Assembly (NCBI RefSeq): GCF_003946465.1
Contig: NZ_RHOL01000017.1
Coordinates: 1-58,277, forward strand
Length of the DNA: 58,277 bases
DNA from: Lacticaseibacillus hegangensis
Lineage (GTDB): Bacteria > Bacillota > Bacilli > Lactobacillales > Lactobacillaceae
Reading direction: 5' to 3'
Shown here: one piece after another, positions 8,422 to 16,684 of the stretch
Layout of the letters: every line of letters begins with the position of its first letter
Numbering within the stretch: the first letter of the stretch is position 1
Notes under the pieces: model-generated
Told to the model about the DNA's origin: nothing
The model's database searches: none
What the model saw: the letters and a program-made list of their open reading frames with translations, nothing else
Position numbers and translations under genes: made by a program

Positions 8422-9759
8422 CTACTTTCGTACGAAGCTGGCGATGAAGAAGCCGTCCGTACCGTAATCGTCGGGAAAAAGCTGCAGGGCCGGCGCGTTG
8501 TGCGCCCGGTCAAGCGGCCGGTCGACTGGGACCGGCACCTGCTCATAGTCGGGGTGCGCCGCCAAGAAGCTTGCGACAACACCCTGATTTTCCTCTGTTA
8601 CCATGGTACACGTACTGTAGGTCAGGCGTCCATTCACTTTTAGTAAAGGTGCGACCGCGTTCAGAATCGCCAGCTGGATCTTTGGCAGGTTCACCAGGTC
8701 TTGCGGCTGCTTGGTGTAGCGAATTTCCGGCTTACGGCGCAGCAGGCCCAGGCCCGAGCACGGCGCGTCGACCAGGATCCGGTCGAAGCTTGCGGCGTCA
8801 AAATGATCGCCGGCTTCGCGGGCGTCCATTTGTGCCGCGTGCACGCGGTCTTCCAGGCCCAGGCGCTTGGCGTTGTCCTCGATCAGTCGCACCTTGTGCG
8901 GGTGCAGGTCGAGCGCGACGACTTTCCCGCCTTGTGCGGGGTCCAGGTACTGCGCGATGTGGGTGGTTTTGCCGCCCGGCGCCGCGCAGGCGTCCAGCAC
9001 CCGGCTGCTTGGCTGCACGTCGAGGCTCGGCGCGACCAGCATCGAGCTTTCGTCCTGGATGGTGTAGCGCCCTTCTTCAAACGCGCGCGTGCCGGCGAGG
9101 TGGCCGCCGTCTGCGACCAGACCCACCGGGGTCAGCGCGCTTTCGCGAATGCTGGGGAACTCGGGTTCAAGTTCGGCGGTCACTTCTGCAGGGGTGGCTT
9201 TGGTGGTGTTGACCCGCAGCGAGGCGCCGGCCGGTTCGTCGATGGTTTTAAGGATCGACTCGGTTTTCTCAACGCCCAGCTGCTCGCTGAGTTTTTCAAC
9301 GAGCCATTCCGGCACACTGTACGTGATCGACAGCCGCTTGGTGGCCGGCTGAATTTTCGTCAAGTCGGGCACTTCGCTGCGCTGCAAGTTGCGCAGAATC
9401 GCCGTGACGTACTGGCCGATGCCGAGGTTACCCATTTTCTTGGCGATCTTGGTCGACTCGTTGAAAATCGCCCGGGCCGGAATGCGGTCCAGGTACACCA
9501 GCTGGTACACGGCGGTTTGAAGCAGCACGTGCACCCACGGGTCGAGCTTGCGATCGCGCACGAAAGGCTTGAGGTAGTAATCCAGCGTGATGCCATGCTG
9601 GATGACCCCGTACACAATGTTGGTCGTGAGCGCCGCATCGCGCTCGCTGAGGTCACTTTTCTTCAGCTGGGCGTCCAGCGTCAAGTTGGCGTAGCTGCCC
9701 TTGGTGGTGACGCGGGTCAGGATGTTAACGGCGACAGTGCGCGGATCATTTTTCGGCAA
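8422..9759 (-). CDS. rsmB: 16S rRNA (cytosine-967-C5)-methyltransferase
   Basis: Methylates C967 of 16S rRNA using S-adenosylmethionine. The 445-residue protein has an N-terminal NusB-like RNA-binding domain (about 1-130) and a Rossmann methyltransferase domain with DACAAPGGKT, DAPCSGLG and YSTCTM, which carries the catalytic cysteine. The start is a TTG at 9759 preceded by AAGGAG, and it overlaps fmt by 14 nt. Confidence 0.95.
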   Translation of the reverse strand: MPKNDPRTVAVNILTRVTTKGSYANLTLDAQLKKSDLSERDAALTTNIVYGVIQHGITLDYYLKPFVRDRKLDPWVHVLLQTAVYQLVYLDRIPARAIFNESTKIAKKMGNLGIGQYVTAILRNLQRSEVPDLTKIQPATKRLSITYSVPEWLVEKLSEQLGVEKTESILKTIDEPAGASLRVNTTKATPAEVTAELEPEFPSIRESALTPVGLVADGGHLAGTRAFEEGRYTIQDESSMLVAPSLDVQPSSRVLDACAAPGGKTTHIAQYLDPAQGGKVVALDLHPHKVRLIEDNAKRLGLEDRVHAAQMDAREAGDHFDAASFDRILVDAPCSGLGLLRRKPEIRYTKQPQDLVNLPKIQLAILNAVAPLLKVNGRLTYSTCTMVTEENQGVVASFLAAHPDYEQVPVPVDRPLDRAHNAPALQLFPDDYGTDGFFIASFVRK

Positions 9760-10690
9760 TGATTTGGTCTCCTTCTTGAATGCCGCGGCCGGCCCCGTTC
9801 AAAAACGCGGCGATGGGCTGCTGGCCCTTGCCTGCCGGCTGAAGCGTGTTGATGGCAAACGTGGTGCCAGCGCCCGCGGCGACGACCAGGCGCTTCTTGC
9901 TGCGTGCCACGACGACGCCAGGCTTAGCTTCAGTGGTCTCCTCAAGCGGCGTGATGGCCCAAAGCTTGACGCGCTCGCCTAGCAGGGTCACCCAGCCGCC
10001 GATTTCGGGTCGCAGTCCACGGACCCAGTTGTCGAGCTGCTCGGCCGGCAGCGTGATGTCCAGGTGCTCCTGGTCCTTGCTGATGGTCGGCGAGAACGTG
10101 ACCAGGTTTTCGTCCTGCGGCGTTGGGACTTCGCCTGCGATGATGTCCGGGAGCTTTTTCATCAAGAGGTCGCGGCCCACCAGGCTGAGCTTCTCAAACA
10201 CGGTGCCTGTGTCGTCGGCGCGCGTCAGCGGAATGGCCGCCTGCGCCCACATCCCGCCGGCGTCCATTTTCTTGACCATCTGGATCAGCGTGACGCCAGT
10301 TTCAGCATCGCCGTTGATGATGCTGTACTGGATCGGCGCGCCGCCGCGGTACTTCGGCAGCAGCGAGCCATGCACGTTGACGGCCGTGATTTTGGCCGCG
10401 TTCAGGAACTTGGTCGGCAAGAACTGGCCGTACGCCGCGGTGATGATCAAATCTGGCGCCAATTCGATGGCCTCAGCCAGCTCGGGACTGCCGCCAAGCT
10501 TTTCCGGCTGCAGCACCTTCACGCCCAGCTTCAGCGCGGCCTGCTTCACCGGCGATTGGGTCAGCTGTTGCTTGCGCCCCACCGGTCGGTCCGGCTGCGT
10601 GACCACCGCCAGCACGTCATACTCCTTGGCGACGGCTTCTAAGATCGGCACCGCGAACTGCGGCGTGCCCATGAAAATTACACTAGTCAT
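9746..10690 (-). CDS. fmt: Methionyl-tRNA formyltransferase
   Basis: Formylates initiator Met-tRNA with 10-formyl-tetrahydrofolate. The 314 residues open with FMGTPQFAVPIL and contain NVHGSLLPKYRGGAPIQ, with the catalytic Asn/His of the formyltransferase fold, plus the C-terminal OB-type domain. AAGGAG lies 5 nt before the ATG. It sits between priA and rsmB in the standard order. Confidence 0.97.
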   Translation of the reverse strand: MTSVIFMGTPQFAVPILEAVAKEYDVLAVVTQPDRPVGRKQQLTQSPVKQAALKLGVKVLQPEKLGGSPELAEAIELAPDLIITAAYGQFLPTKFLNAAKITAVNVHGSLLPKYRGGAPIQYSIINGDAETGVTLIQMVKKMDAGGMWAQAAIPLTRADDTGTVFEKLSLVGRDLLMKKLPDIIAGEVPTPQDENLVTFSPTISKDQEHLDITLPAEQLDNWVRGLRPEIGGWVTLLGERVKLWAITPLEETTEAKPGVVVARSKKRLVVAAGAGTTFAINTLQPAGKGQQPIAAFLNGAGRGIQEGDQIIAEK

Positions 10691-10704
10691 ATGCTCTCCT
10701 TACC

Positions 10705-13122
10705 TTAAATGAATGTCAAAGGTTCCTTGTCGATGCCGACAAAATACCCGTTGCGCGTTCCGACCTGGGTGTCATCCAGGATCTTCGTCAACGTCTGGTC
10801 AAGCCGTGGCTCCCTTTTGTACTTGATCACCAGCTGATAAATGTAGCGATTCTTCAGCCGAGCGATCGGGCCCGGAGTCGGCCCCAACAGCACCGCAGAC
10901 GGTGATAAACTGTCGGTCAGCTGCTTGGCCAGCTGGTAAATCAGCTTGGCGGCCGCTTCCTCCTGCTGATGGCTGACGGTCACCTTCGTGGTGAAGTAGT
11001 ACGGCGGATAGTCACCGCGGTGGCGGATCGCCATCTCCTGGCGGAAGAAGCCTTCGTAGTTTTGCGCCTGCGCGTACTGAATCGCGTAATGGTCGGGGTT
11101 GAAGGTCTGAATGAACACTTCGCCAGGCTTTTCCGCCCGGCCGGCGCGGCCCGACACCTGCGTCAGCAGGTCAAAGGTGCGCTCACTGGCGCGAAAATCA
11201 GGCATCCCCAGCCCGGTGTCGGCATTGATCACGCCGACCAGGGTGACGTCGGGGAAGTCCAGCCCCTTGGCGATCATCTGGGTGCCGAGCAGAATGTCGG
11301 CCTCGTGCGCCCCAAACGCCGCCAGGATTTTCTCGTGGCCGCCCTTGCGCCGCGTGGTGTCAACGTCCATGCGCAGCACGCGCGCTTGTGGCAGCAGCTG
11401 ATGCAGGCTGGCTTCAACCTTTTCGGTGCCGGTGCCGTAGTAGCGGATCTTGCGCGACCCGCAGCTCGGGCACACGGTCGGAATCGCTTCCTCGTGGCCG
11501 CAGTAGTGGCAGCGCAGCGTGTGCGTGTCCATGTGCAACGTCAGGCTGATGTCACAGTTCGGACACTGCACCCGGTAGCCGCACTCGCGGCACATCACAA
11601 AGCTGGAAAAGCCGCGCTTGTTCAGCAGCAGGACGCTTTGCTCGTGGCGGTCCAGCCGCAGCTGCAAGGCGTCGAGCAAGGCCTTGGAAAAATCGTCCTT
11701 GCCGCCTTGCTTGTAGGCCTCGCGCATATCCACAATGTGGACCTGCGGCAGCGGCTGGCGGTTGATGCGCGAAGGCAGGCGCAGCAGCGTGTACACACCT
11801 TTTTCCGCCCGAGCGCGTGACTCCAAACTCGGAGTCGCGGAACCCAGGATCACCGGGGCCCCGAAAGTCTGGGCGCGGTGCAGCACCACATCGCGGGCGT
11901 GATAGCGCGGCGCGTCGTCCTGCTTGTATGACGTTTCGTGCTCTTCGTCGATGATGAACACGCCGATGTTGGTCAGTGGTGCAAAGGCTGCCGACCGCGC
12001 GCCGACGACCACTTGCGCCTCGCCGCGCTGAATGCGGCGCCACTCATCAAACTTTTCGCCTTCAGACAGGCCCGAGTGCATGACGGCGACTTCGCGGCCA
12101 AAGCGACCCTTGACGCGGTGCACCATTTGCGGCGTCAGTGCAATTTCAGGCACCAGCATCATGGCGTTGCGCCCTTCCTTGAGCGCTTCGGCAATCACCT
12201 GCAGGTACACCTCGGTTTTGCCCGAGCCGGTGACCCCTTCAAGCAGAAAAGTCTTGGGGGTCTTCTGCCGCACCGCCGCATCGACGGTGCTGACTACTTT
12301 GCTTTGGTCGGCAGTCAGCGTCAGCGGCTGCGTGCGCTCGCCGTGGTCCAGGTCGTCGTACGGGGCGCGGTAAACTTCGCGAGTATCCAGGCGGAGCCAG
12401 CCTTTTTTGGCGGCTGCGTGCACCGCGGTCCGGTCGACCTCGCCGCGCTTGACGGCCTCGGCGAGCACCGGCTGACTGCCGGCATTGACCCACGTCCGCA
12501 GCGCGGTGATCAGCTGCAGCTGCTTGGTCGCGTTGGCCCGCACCCCTTCACGCAGGGTGGCATATTCGGCAGCCGTTTTCAGCGGCACAACGACCTGCTC
12601 GGTTTTAACCTTGGCGCGGTCCTTGCGGGCATACCGCAGCGTCAAGGCGTCTTGGTCGATCAGCCGCATGACCTGGGCTGAGACTTCGGCTGGCGTGTGA
12701 CTATCCAGCACCAGCTGGTCCTGCCCGGCCAGCAGCGCCTCGGCCTCGGCCGTGGGCTGGCTGCCCAAGGTGACACTTTTGATGGTGTCAACTTTCAGCA
12801 TCGCCGGCAGCATCGTTTGAATGCAGGTGATCCAAAAGGCGTAAGTCGTTTTCGCCAGCCAGTGGGACAGCGCCAGCGTCTCCTCGTTCATGACCGGCGC
12901 GTAATCAAGCGCCGCGATGATGGGCTTCAGTTCACCTTCAAAGTCCGCATGGTCGGCCAGTGCCACCACCATGCCGGAAACTTCCCGCTTACCTTGGCCG
13001 AACTGAACCCACACGCGCATCCCCGGCTGGATCCGCGCTTCAAGCGCCTGCGGAATGGCATAATCAAACGGACGATCCGTTTGCATGGTCGGCACGTCGA
13101 CAATCACTTTTGCAACGGTCAT
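10705..13122 (-). CDS. priA: Primosomal protein N', replication-restart helicase
   Basis: A superfamily 2 helicase that reloads the replisome at stalled forks. The 805 residues include Walker A (GVTGSGKTEVYLQ), the DEEH box and paired CxxC motifs that bind two zinc ions (CRECG, CPNC, CHYCG, CPSCG), as well as conserved helicase motifs such as GSATPS. The ATG overlaps the coaBC stop as ATGA. Confidence 0.97.
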   Translation of the reverse strand: MTVAKVIVDVPTMQTDRPFDYAIPQALEARIQPGMRVWVQFGQGKREVSGMVVALADHADFEGELKPIIAALDYAPVMNEETLALSHWLAKTTYAFWITCIQTMLPAMLKVDTIKSVTLGSQPTAEAEALLAGQDQLVLDSHTPAEVSAQVMRLIDQDALTLRYARKDRAKVKTEQVVVPLKTAAEYATLREGVRANATKQLQLITALRTWVNAGSQPVLAEAVKRGEVDRTAVHAAAKKGWLRLDTREVYRAPYDDLDHGERTQPLTLTADQSKVVSTVDAAVRQKTPKTFLLEGVTGSGKTEVYLQVIAEALKEGRNAMMLVPEIALTPQMVHRVKGRFGREVAVMHSGLSEGEKFDEWRRIQRGEAQVVVGARSAAFAPLTNIGVFIIDEEHETSYKQDDAPRYHARDVVLHRAQTFGAPVILGSATPSLESRARAEKGVYTLLRLPSRINRQPLPQVHIVDMREAYKQGGKDDFSKALLDALQLRLDRHEQSVLLLNKRGFSSFVMCRECGYRVQCPNCDISLTLHMDTHTLRCHYCGHEEAIPTVCPSCGSRKIRYYGTGTEKVEASLHQLLPQARVLRMDVDTTRRKGGHEKILAAFGAHEADILLGTQMIAKGLDFPDVTLVGVINADTGLGMPDFRASERTFDLLTQVSGRAGRAEKPGEVFIQTFNPDHYAIQYAQAQNYEGFFRQEMAIRHRGDYPPYYFTTKVTVSHQQEEAAAKLIYQLAKQLTDSLSPSAVLLGPTPGPIARLKNRYIYQLVIKYKREPRLDQTLTKILDDTQVGTRNGYFVGIDKEPLTFI

Positions 13123-14300
13123 GCCCGCACCTCCTGAATCCGGCGCAAAATTTGCTGCGCCAGTTCAAGCTTGGGGGCCTGTGCCAACTCAATCGGCGCC
13201 TGGCCCGGCTGAAGCAGCGTGACGGCGTTGTCGTCGCGGTTAAAGCCGAGGCCCTTGCCGACGCGGTTGGCAATCAGCATGTCCGCCTGCTTGCGCGCCA
13301 GCTTGGCCTGGGCATTTTGCAGCAAGTCATTCGTTTCGGCCGCAAACCCGGCGACGAACTGGTGGGTTTTGCTGGCCCCCAGCGCCGCGAGAATATCGGG
13401 ATTTTGCACCAGATCCAGCGTCAGGCCTTGGTCGCCAGTTTTCTTCAGCTTGCTTGAGGCGACCTCACGCGGCCGATAATCCGCTACTGCCGCCGCCATC
13501 AACACAATATCCGTCTGGTCAAAGCGGGCCTGAACTTCGGCATTCATCTGCTCGGCCGTCTCAACTTTTTCCACCTCGACTGCCGGCAGCGTCACCTGGT
13601 GTGCAGTCGTGATCAACGTCACCTTTGCGCCAGCCGCAGCCGCCGCGTTCGCCAGGGCCGTGCCCATTTTACCTGAGGAATCATTGGTCAGGTAGCGCAC
13701 CGGGTCCAGGCGCTCGCGCGTGCCGCCGGCAGTGACCAGCACCTTGACCCCGCGCAAGTATTGGTCGCTGGTGGCCAGTGCCGCAAACTGTGTGATCACC
13801 GCTTCATCGGGCATGCGGCCTTGGCCGGTGTAACCCTCGGCAAGGAAACCGGTCGCAGGCGTCAGGACCTGAACACCCAAGTCCTGTAAGTGCGCCACGT
13901 TGGCCTGCGTCTGCGGGTTGGCCCACATTTGGTCATTCATGGCTGGCACCACGAGTTTCAGCCCGGCGAAAGCCAGCAAAGTGGTCGTCACGACGTTATC
14001 TGCCATACCCGCCGCCATTTTGGCCAGCGTGTTGGCCGTCGCCGGCACCACCAGCGCCAGGTCCATCCAGCGCGCAAGCTCGACGTGGGCCACGTGTTCG
14101 GGCGCGGCAAATTCGGCGGCGTCGGTCAACACGGCATGCTTGCTGACGGTTGCCAGGCTTTGCACGGTCACGAAGTTTGTCGCAGCGGGCGTCACGGCCA
14201 CGCGCACCTCAAAGCCCGCCTTGATCAGAAGGCGTACCAGGTTAGGCGTTTTGTATGCGGCGATTCCGCCAGTGATGAACACACCGATTTTCTTTGCCAT
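13119..14300 (-). CDS. coaBC: Bifunctional phosphopantothenoylcysteine decarboxylase / phosphopantothenate-cysteine ligase
   Basis: Carries out two steps of coenzyme A synthesis. The CoaC flavoprotein part is about residues 1-185 (GGIAAYK, PAMNDQMWANP), and the CoaB ligase part about 186-393 (GGTRERLDPVRYLTND). GGAGG is 7 nt before the ATG, and an extended -10 promoter lies 25 nt upstream, making this the first gene of the operon down to thiN. In the substrate-lid segment, where E. coli Dfp has the catalytic cysteine in an ACG motif, this protein reads LAEGYTGQGRM, with Glu in that place. Confidence 0.95.
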   Translation of the reverse strand: MAKKIGVFITGGIAAYKTPNLVRLLIKAGFEVRVAVTPAATNFVTVQSLATVSKHAVLTDAAEFAAPEHVAHVELARWMDLALVVPATANTLAKMAAGMADNVVTTTLLAFAGLKLVVPAMNDQMWANPQTQANVAHLQDLGVQVLTPATGFLAEGYTGQGRMPDEAVITQFAALATSDQYLRGVKVLVTAGGTRERLDPVRYLTNDSSGKMGTALANAAAAAGAKVTLITTAHQVTLPAVEVEKVETAEQMNAEVQARFDQTDIVLMAAAVADYRPREVASSKLKKTGDQGLTLDLVQNPDILAALGASKTHQFVAGFAAETNDLLQNAQAKLARKQADMLIANRVGKGLGFNRDDNAVTLLQPGQAPIELAQAPKLELAQQILRRIQEVRA

Positions 14301-14324
14301 GAGTCAGCCTCCGTTTCGTCCTTC

Positions 14325-14333
14325 ATTATAGCA
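14325..14333 (-). promoter_or_regulatory. Extended -10 promoter of the coaBC operon
   Basis: On the minus strand TGCTATAAT is a perfect extended -10 hexamer 24 nt before the coaBC start. No good -35 is seen, as is usual for extended -10 promoters. It would drive the nine-gene operon coaBC to thiN. Confidence 0.65.
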
Positions 14334-14394
14334 AACATTACCCGCCAAGAAGTTTTGGCCCTGAGCGACCTGATTTTGACGGCTTTGAATACAG

Positions 14395-14432
14395 AAAAAA
14401 ACAGTCACGCGGCTGACGTTGCCGCATGACTG
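14395..14432 (-). terminator. Strong rho-independent terminator of the candidate RNA
   Basis: On the minus strand the arms CAGTCATGCGGC and GCCGCGTGACTG close a 7-nt loop and are followed by seven T residues. Confidence 0.85.
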
Positions 14433-14570
14433 CCCTCGTGTCCCCAGACACGAAGTGAGGTTTTGGTTGCTCAAGCTTCTACAATTAGCGCTTTGTGCTT
14501 AGGCCTTAAGCCAGGAAAAAACAAACACTCCCTAAACATGTTCGAAGGAGCGGCCCTATCAACCCATAAA
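14396..14570 (-). ncRNA. Candidate independent small RNA
   Basis: A strong rho-independent terminator at 14395-14432 has no protein gene in front of it: the hairpin after rpoZ lies upstream at 14599-14631 and the next start is coaBC. A perfect TATAAT on the minus strand (14575-14580) could start a transcript of about 170 nt. That transcript would contain a hairpin CTTCGTGTC/GACACGAG just before the terminator and the inverted repeat GCTTA/TAAGC. No -35 matches well. The size would suit 6S RNA, but I cannot recognise it as such, nor as tmRNA, RNase P or SRP RNA. Confidence 0.4.
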
Positions 14571-14598
14571 TTTGATTATAATCCTAACGGAAATAAAT

Positions 14599-14631
14599 GG
14601 CTGAGTAAATCGCTCAGCCCCACGATTTTTT
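14599..14631. terminator. Terminator hairpin after rpoZ, possibly bidirectional
   Basis: GGCTGAG and CTCAGCC pair (14599-14619). The plus strand has six T residues at 14626-14631, while the minus strand has only TTTATTT. It lies about 60 nt past the rpoZ stop. Confidence 0.6.
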
Positions 14632-14679
14632 CCAAAATAAAAGCGGCAAAACCCTGTCAGGTTCTTCCGCACCAGTCAA

Positions 14680-14925
14680 TTACTCTTCTTTGTGGTCCAG
14701 CTTTTCGGCGTCGCGTTCCTTCATCTTCGACTCTGGGTCGATGATGACGTCGCCGGCTGCAATTTCCTCAAGCGCCTGGCCGACCTTTTTCAAGGACTTG
14801 TAGTTCGGCAGCATCTTGATGCCGCCCTGCTCCAATTCGTGGGCCCGCTTGGCGGCCAGCACTGCCAGCGAATAACGGGATGGAATCTTTTCGAGTAAAT
14901 TATCAATCGATGGGTAAATAATCAT
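14680..14925 (-). CDS. rpoZ: RNA polymerase omega subunit
   Basis: A small subunit that helps assemble RNA polymerase. The 81 residues begin [20 protein letters not shown] and contain [10 protein letters not shown], the conserved omega core. The start at 14925 has AAGGAG about 9 nt upstream. It follows gmk as usual, but here about 290 bp of palindromic repeat lies between the two genes. Confidence 0.95.
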   Translation of the reverse strand: MIIYPSIDNLLEKIPSRYSLAVLAAKRAHELEQGGIKMLPNYKSLKKVGQALEEIAAGDVIIDPESKMKERDAEKLDHKEE

Positions 14926-14984
14926 GTTTGTCTTCTCCTTAATGACGTCAGGGATGAATCTGGAAAATCTGGCGGGTGCGCCGT

Positions 14985-15208
14985 AAACGGGTGCCGCCAG
15001 GCAACGCCCGAACGCTTTGCTGCTCCGCGTGCGCCATAAACGTGCTCCGCTGGCCAACGCCCGAGCGCTTAGCTACTCCGCATGCACCATAAACGTGCTC
15101 CGCTGGCCAACGCCCGAGCGCTTAGCTACGCTGCCAGCCTCGCCGCCAAAACCAGCGGCAATGCTGGCAGCTAGGCTAATCGTCGGGCTAAGTGCGGCCA
15201 GCTCCGCA
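14985..15208. repeat. Nested palindromic element R1 with tandem 53-bp half-copies
   Basis: The full copy is 15094-15208. Five nested stems are seen: GCTGGCC/GGCCAGC (15102, 15196), GCCCGA/TCGGGC (15112, 15183), TTAGCTA/TAGGCTAA (15122, 15172), CTGCCAGC/GCTGGCAG (15131, 15163) and GCCGC/GCGGC (15142, 15155). Upstream, the left half is repeated with a 53-bp period (about 14988, 15041 and 15094), each unit containing CAACGCCCGA and ending CCATAAA. The array ends 7 nt before the gmk stop and separates gmk from rpoZ. See the finding on this family. Confidence 0.85.
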
Positions 15209-15214
15209 CTCTCT

Positions 15215-15823
15215 CTACTGTACCATATTCCGGTACTTATCGATAACGCGCGGGACGCGCAAGTGCTCGCTTTCGATGATGCGCTCGATGCGCTTGCACG
15301 CCTTTGGGACCTCGTCGTTGACCACCGCGTAGTCGTAGTTTTCCATCATTTTGATCTCTTCAGCGGCCTGTTTGACCCGCTTGTTGATCACGTCGGCGGA
15401 ATCGGTGCCGCGCCCGATCAAGCGGTGCTTCAGCTCCATCAGATCCGGCGGGGTGAGAAAGATGAACACGCCATCCGGGCACTTTTCGCGGACCTGCATC
15501 GCGCCCTTGACCTCGATTTCAAGGAGCACATCACGGCCGCTGTCCAAGGTTTTGTTCACATACTTTACCGGGGTGCCGTAGTAGTTGTCGACGTATTTCG
15601 CGTACTCGAGCATTTGGCCGGCCGCGATCTCGGCCTCGAATTGTTCCTTCGTGCGAAAATAATAATCGACCCCGTCTTGTTCGCCAGGCCGCGGTTTCCG
15701 TGTCGTCATCGAGACCGAGTACTGAAAATCGCGAAAATCATCAGCGAGCATGGCCTGCCGGACCGTCCCCTTGCCGACCCCACTTGGTCCCGACAAAACG
15801 ATCAGCATTCCCCGTTCATGCAT
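15215..15823 (-). CDS. gmk: Guanylate kinase
   Basis: Phosphorylates GMP to GDP. The 202-residue protein has the P-loop [11 protein letters not shown], the GMP-binding segment TTRKPRPGE and VDYYF, and [15 protein letters not shown] lies before the ATG at 15823. A good promoter is seen at 15857-15885, and rpoZ follows as the second gene of the unit. Confidence 0.97.
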   Translation of the reverse strand: MHERGMLIVLSGPSGVGKGTVRQAMLADDFRDFQYSVSMTTRKPRPGEQDGVDYYFRTKEQFEAEIAAGQMLEYAKYVDNYYGTPVKYVNKTLDSGRDVLLEIEVKGAMQVREKCPDGVFIFLTPPDLMELKHRLIGRGTDSADVINKRVKQAAEEIKMMENYDYAVVNDEVPKACKRIERIIESEHLRVPRVIDKYRNMVQ

Positions 15824-15856
15824 GATTTAACCTCTTTCATCATTAGTGTTAAAAAC

Positions 15857-15885
15857 ATTATGCAGTTTGCCATATGAAATATCAA
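15857..15885 (-). promoter_or_regulatory. Sigma-A promoter of gmk-rpoZ
   Basis: On the minus strand TTGATA (15880-15885), 17 bp, then CATAAT (15857-15862). The -35 overlaps the stop codon of the patatin-like gene. Confidence 0.65.
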
Positions 15886-16577
15886 GCCCGACTGGCGGTC
15901 AAAGCCTTAAATTCAGGCGTTTTCATCATTTGCTGCGCCATTTGCCAGCCGGCCTGCATCAGACGCGGCCGGGGCTTTTGCCGAAAATCCAAAATGTTCG
16001 GGGCCCACTTGGGGACATCCAGGTGCAGCCGAGTCGCGACCTTCGGCTTGGGGCCGAGCCCGCCAGCGCCGATGCTGATGATGTGCGTCGCGCCCAAATC
16101 ATGCGCCACGTCGACTGGCAGGTCATTGACCATGCCGCCATCGACGTAGTGCGTGTCTGCGATGTTCACCTTGGGATAAACGCGCGGGATCGCCGAGCTG
16201 GCAAGCAGCCACTGAAGTTGGGCGGAGGCTGGCTTGCCCGTAATGGTCACCACATGCTGGCGCATTTTCGGCAGTGCCGCAGTCAAAATAAGCACCGGCC
16301 AAGGGTGAATGGTCGGCCGTGCCACCAGCTCGCGCAGCAGCGTCGCGTAAGGCACCTCGCCTTGCCGCCGAAAAAACATATTCCGCGGGATCTTGGTCAG
16401 CCACCACTGCACCAGCTCCGCCGCGGGCAGCTTGGTCGTGCCCAGCGCGTTGATGGCGCCGATCGAGGTGCCCAGCACAAAATCGGGCCGGAGTTTACTG
16501 GTCGAAAGTGCGGCTAAAGCACCGGCTTGAAACGCGCCACGCGCGCCACCGCCCCCAAGGACTAAGCCTAACGTCAT
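15882..16577 (-). CDS. Patatin-like phospholipase family protein
   Basis: A 231-residue Ser-Asp acyl hydrolase of the patatin/RssA type. It begins MTLGLVLGGGGARGAF, the oxyanion-hole motif. The nucleophile elbow is GTSIG (Ser about 39) and the catalytic Asp is in DGG. The second of two close ATGs is preferred because GGGAGG lies 7 nt before it. The gene is divergent from the SOS-type small gene at 16685, with about 100 bp between the starts. Substrate unknown. Confidence 0.88.
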   Translation of the reverse strand: MTLGLVLGGGGARGAFQAGALAALSTSKLRPDFVLGTSIGAINALGTTKLPAAELVQWWLTKIPRNMFFRRQGEVPYATLLRELVARPTIHPWPVLILTAALPKMRQHVVTITGKPASAQLQWLLASSAIPRVYPKVNIADTHYVDGGMVNDLPVDVAHDLGATHIISIGAGGLGPKPKVATRLHLDVPKWAPNILDFRQKPRPRLMQAGWQMAQQMMKTPEFKALTASRA

Positions 16578-16617
16578 GAACATTCCTCCCGTCTGCGAAA
16601 ATAATTTGCGAAAGTGA

Positions 16618-16673
16618 TTGACAAACCGAACGATTGTTTGCATAATGAAGTCATCAAATAGAACGAGTGTTCG
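16618..16673 (+). promoter_or_regulatory. Promoter with two LexA-type boxes (SOS control)
   Basis: A near-consensus promoter: TTGACA (16618-16623), 17 bp, CATAAT (16641-16646). Box 1, CGAACGATTGTTTG (16627-16640), fills the spacer. Box 2, AGAACGAGTGTTCG (16660-16673), lies just downstream and touches the ribosome-binding site. Each box differs at one base from the Gram-positive LexA consensus CGAAC-N4-GTTCG. Confidence 0.7.
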
Positions 16674-16684
16674 GAGGCGCCATT

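Larger units (their letters stand above)
14301..14679. other. Intergenic region between coaBC and rpoZ
   Basis: About 380 bp without a protein gene. It holds the coaBC promoter, a strong minus-strand terminator (14395-14432), a candidate small-RNA gene upstream of that terminator, and the hairpin that ends rpoZ (14599-14631). Confidence 0.7.

Noticed and set aside
8701-9762. Long plus-strand reading frame (353 codons) opposite rsmB, and similar long antisense frames elsewhere (for example 21187-22152, 39026-40027, 48209-49540)
   Set aside because: They mirror well-supported genes on the minus strand in GC-rich DNA, where stop codons are rare on the opposite strand. They lack ribosome-binding sites and recognisable domains.
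14463-14744. Plus-strand 93-codon frame between coaBC and rpoZ
   Set aside because: No ribosome-binding site, low-complexity product, and it crosses the rpoZ terminator and the rpoZ 3' end.
15017-15877. Plus-strand reading frame of 286 codons across the gmk/rpoZ repeat array
   Set aside because: It runs through the repeat and antisense to gmk, has no ribosome-binding site and no known domain.
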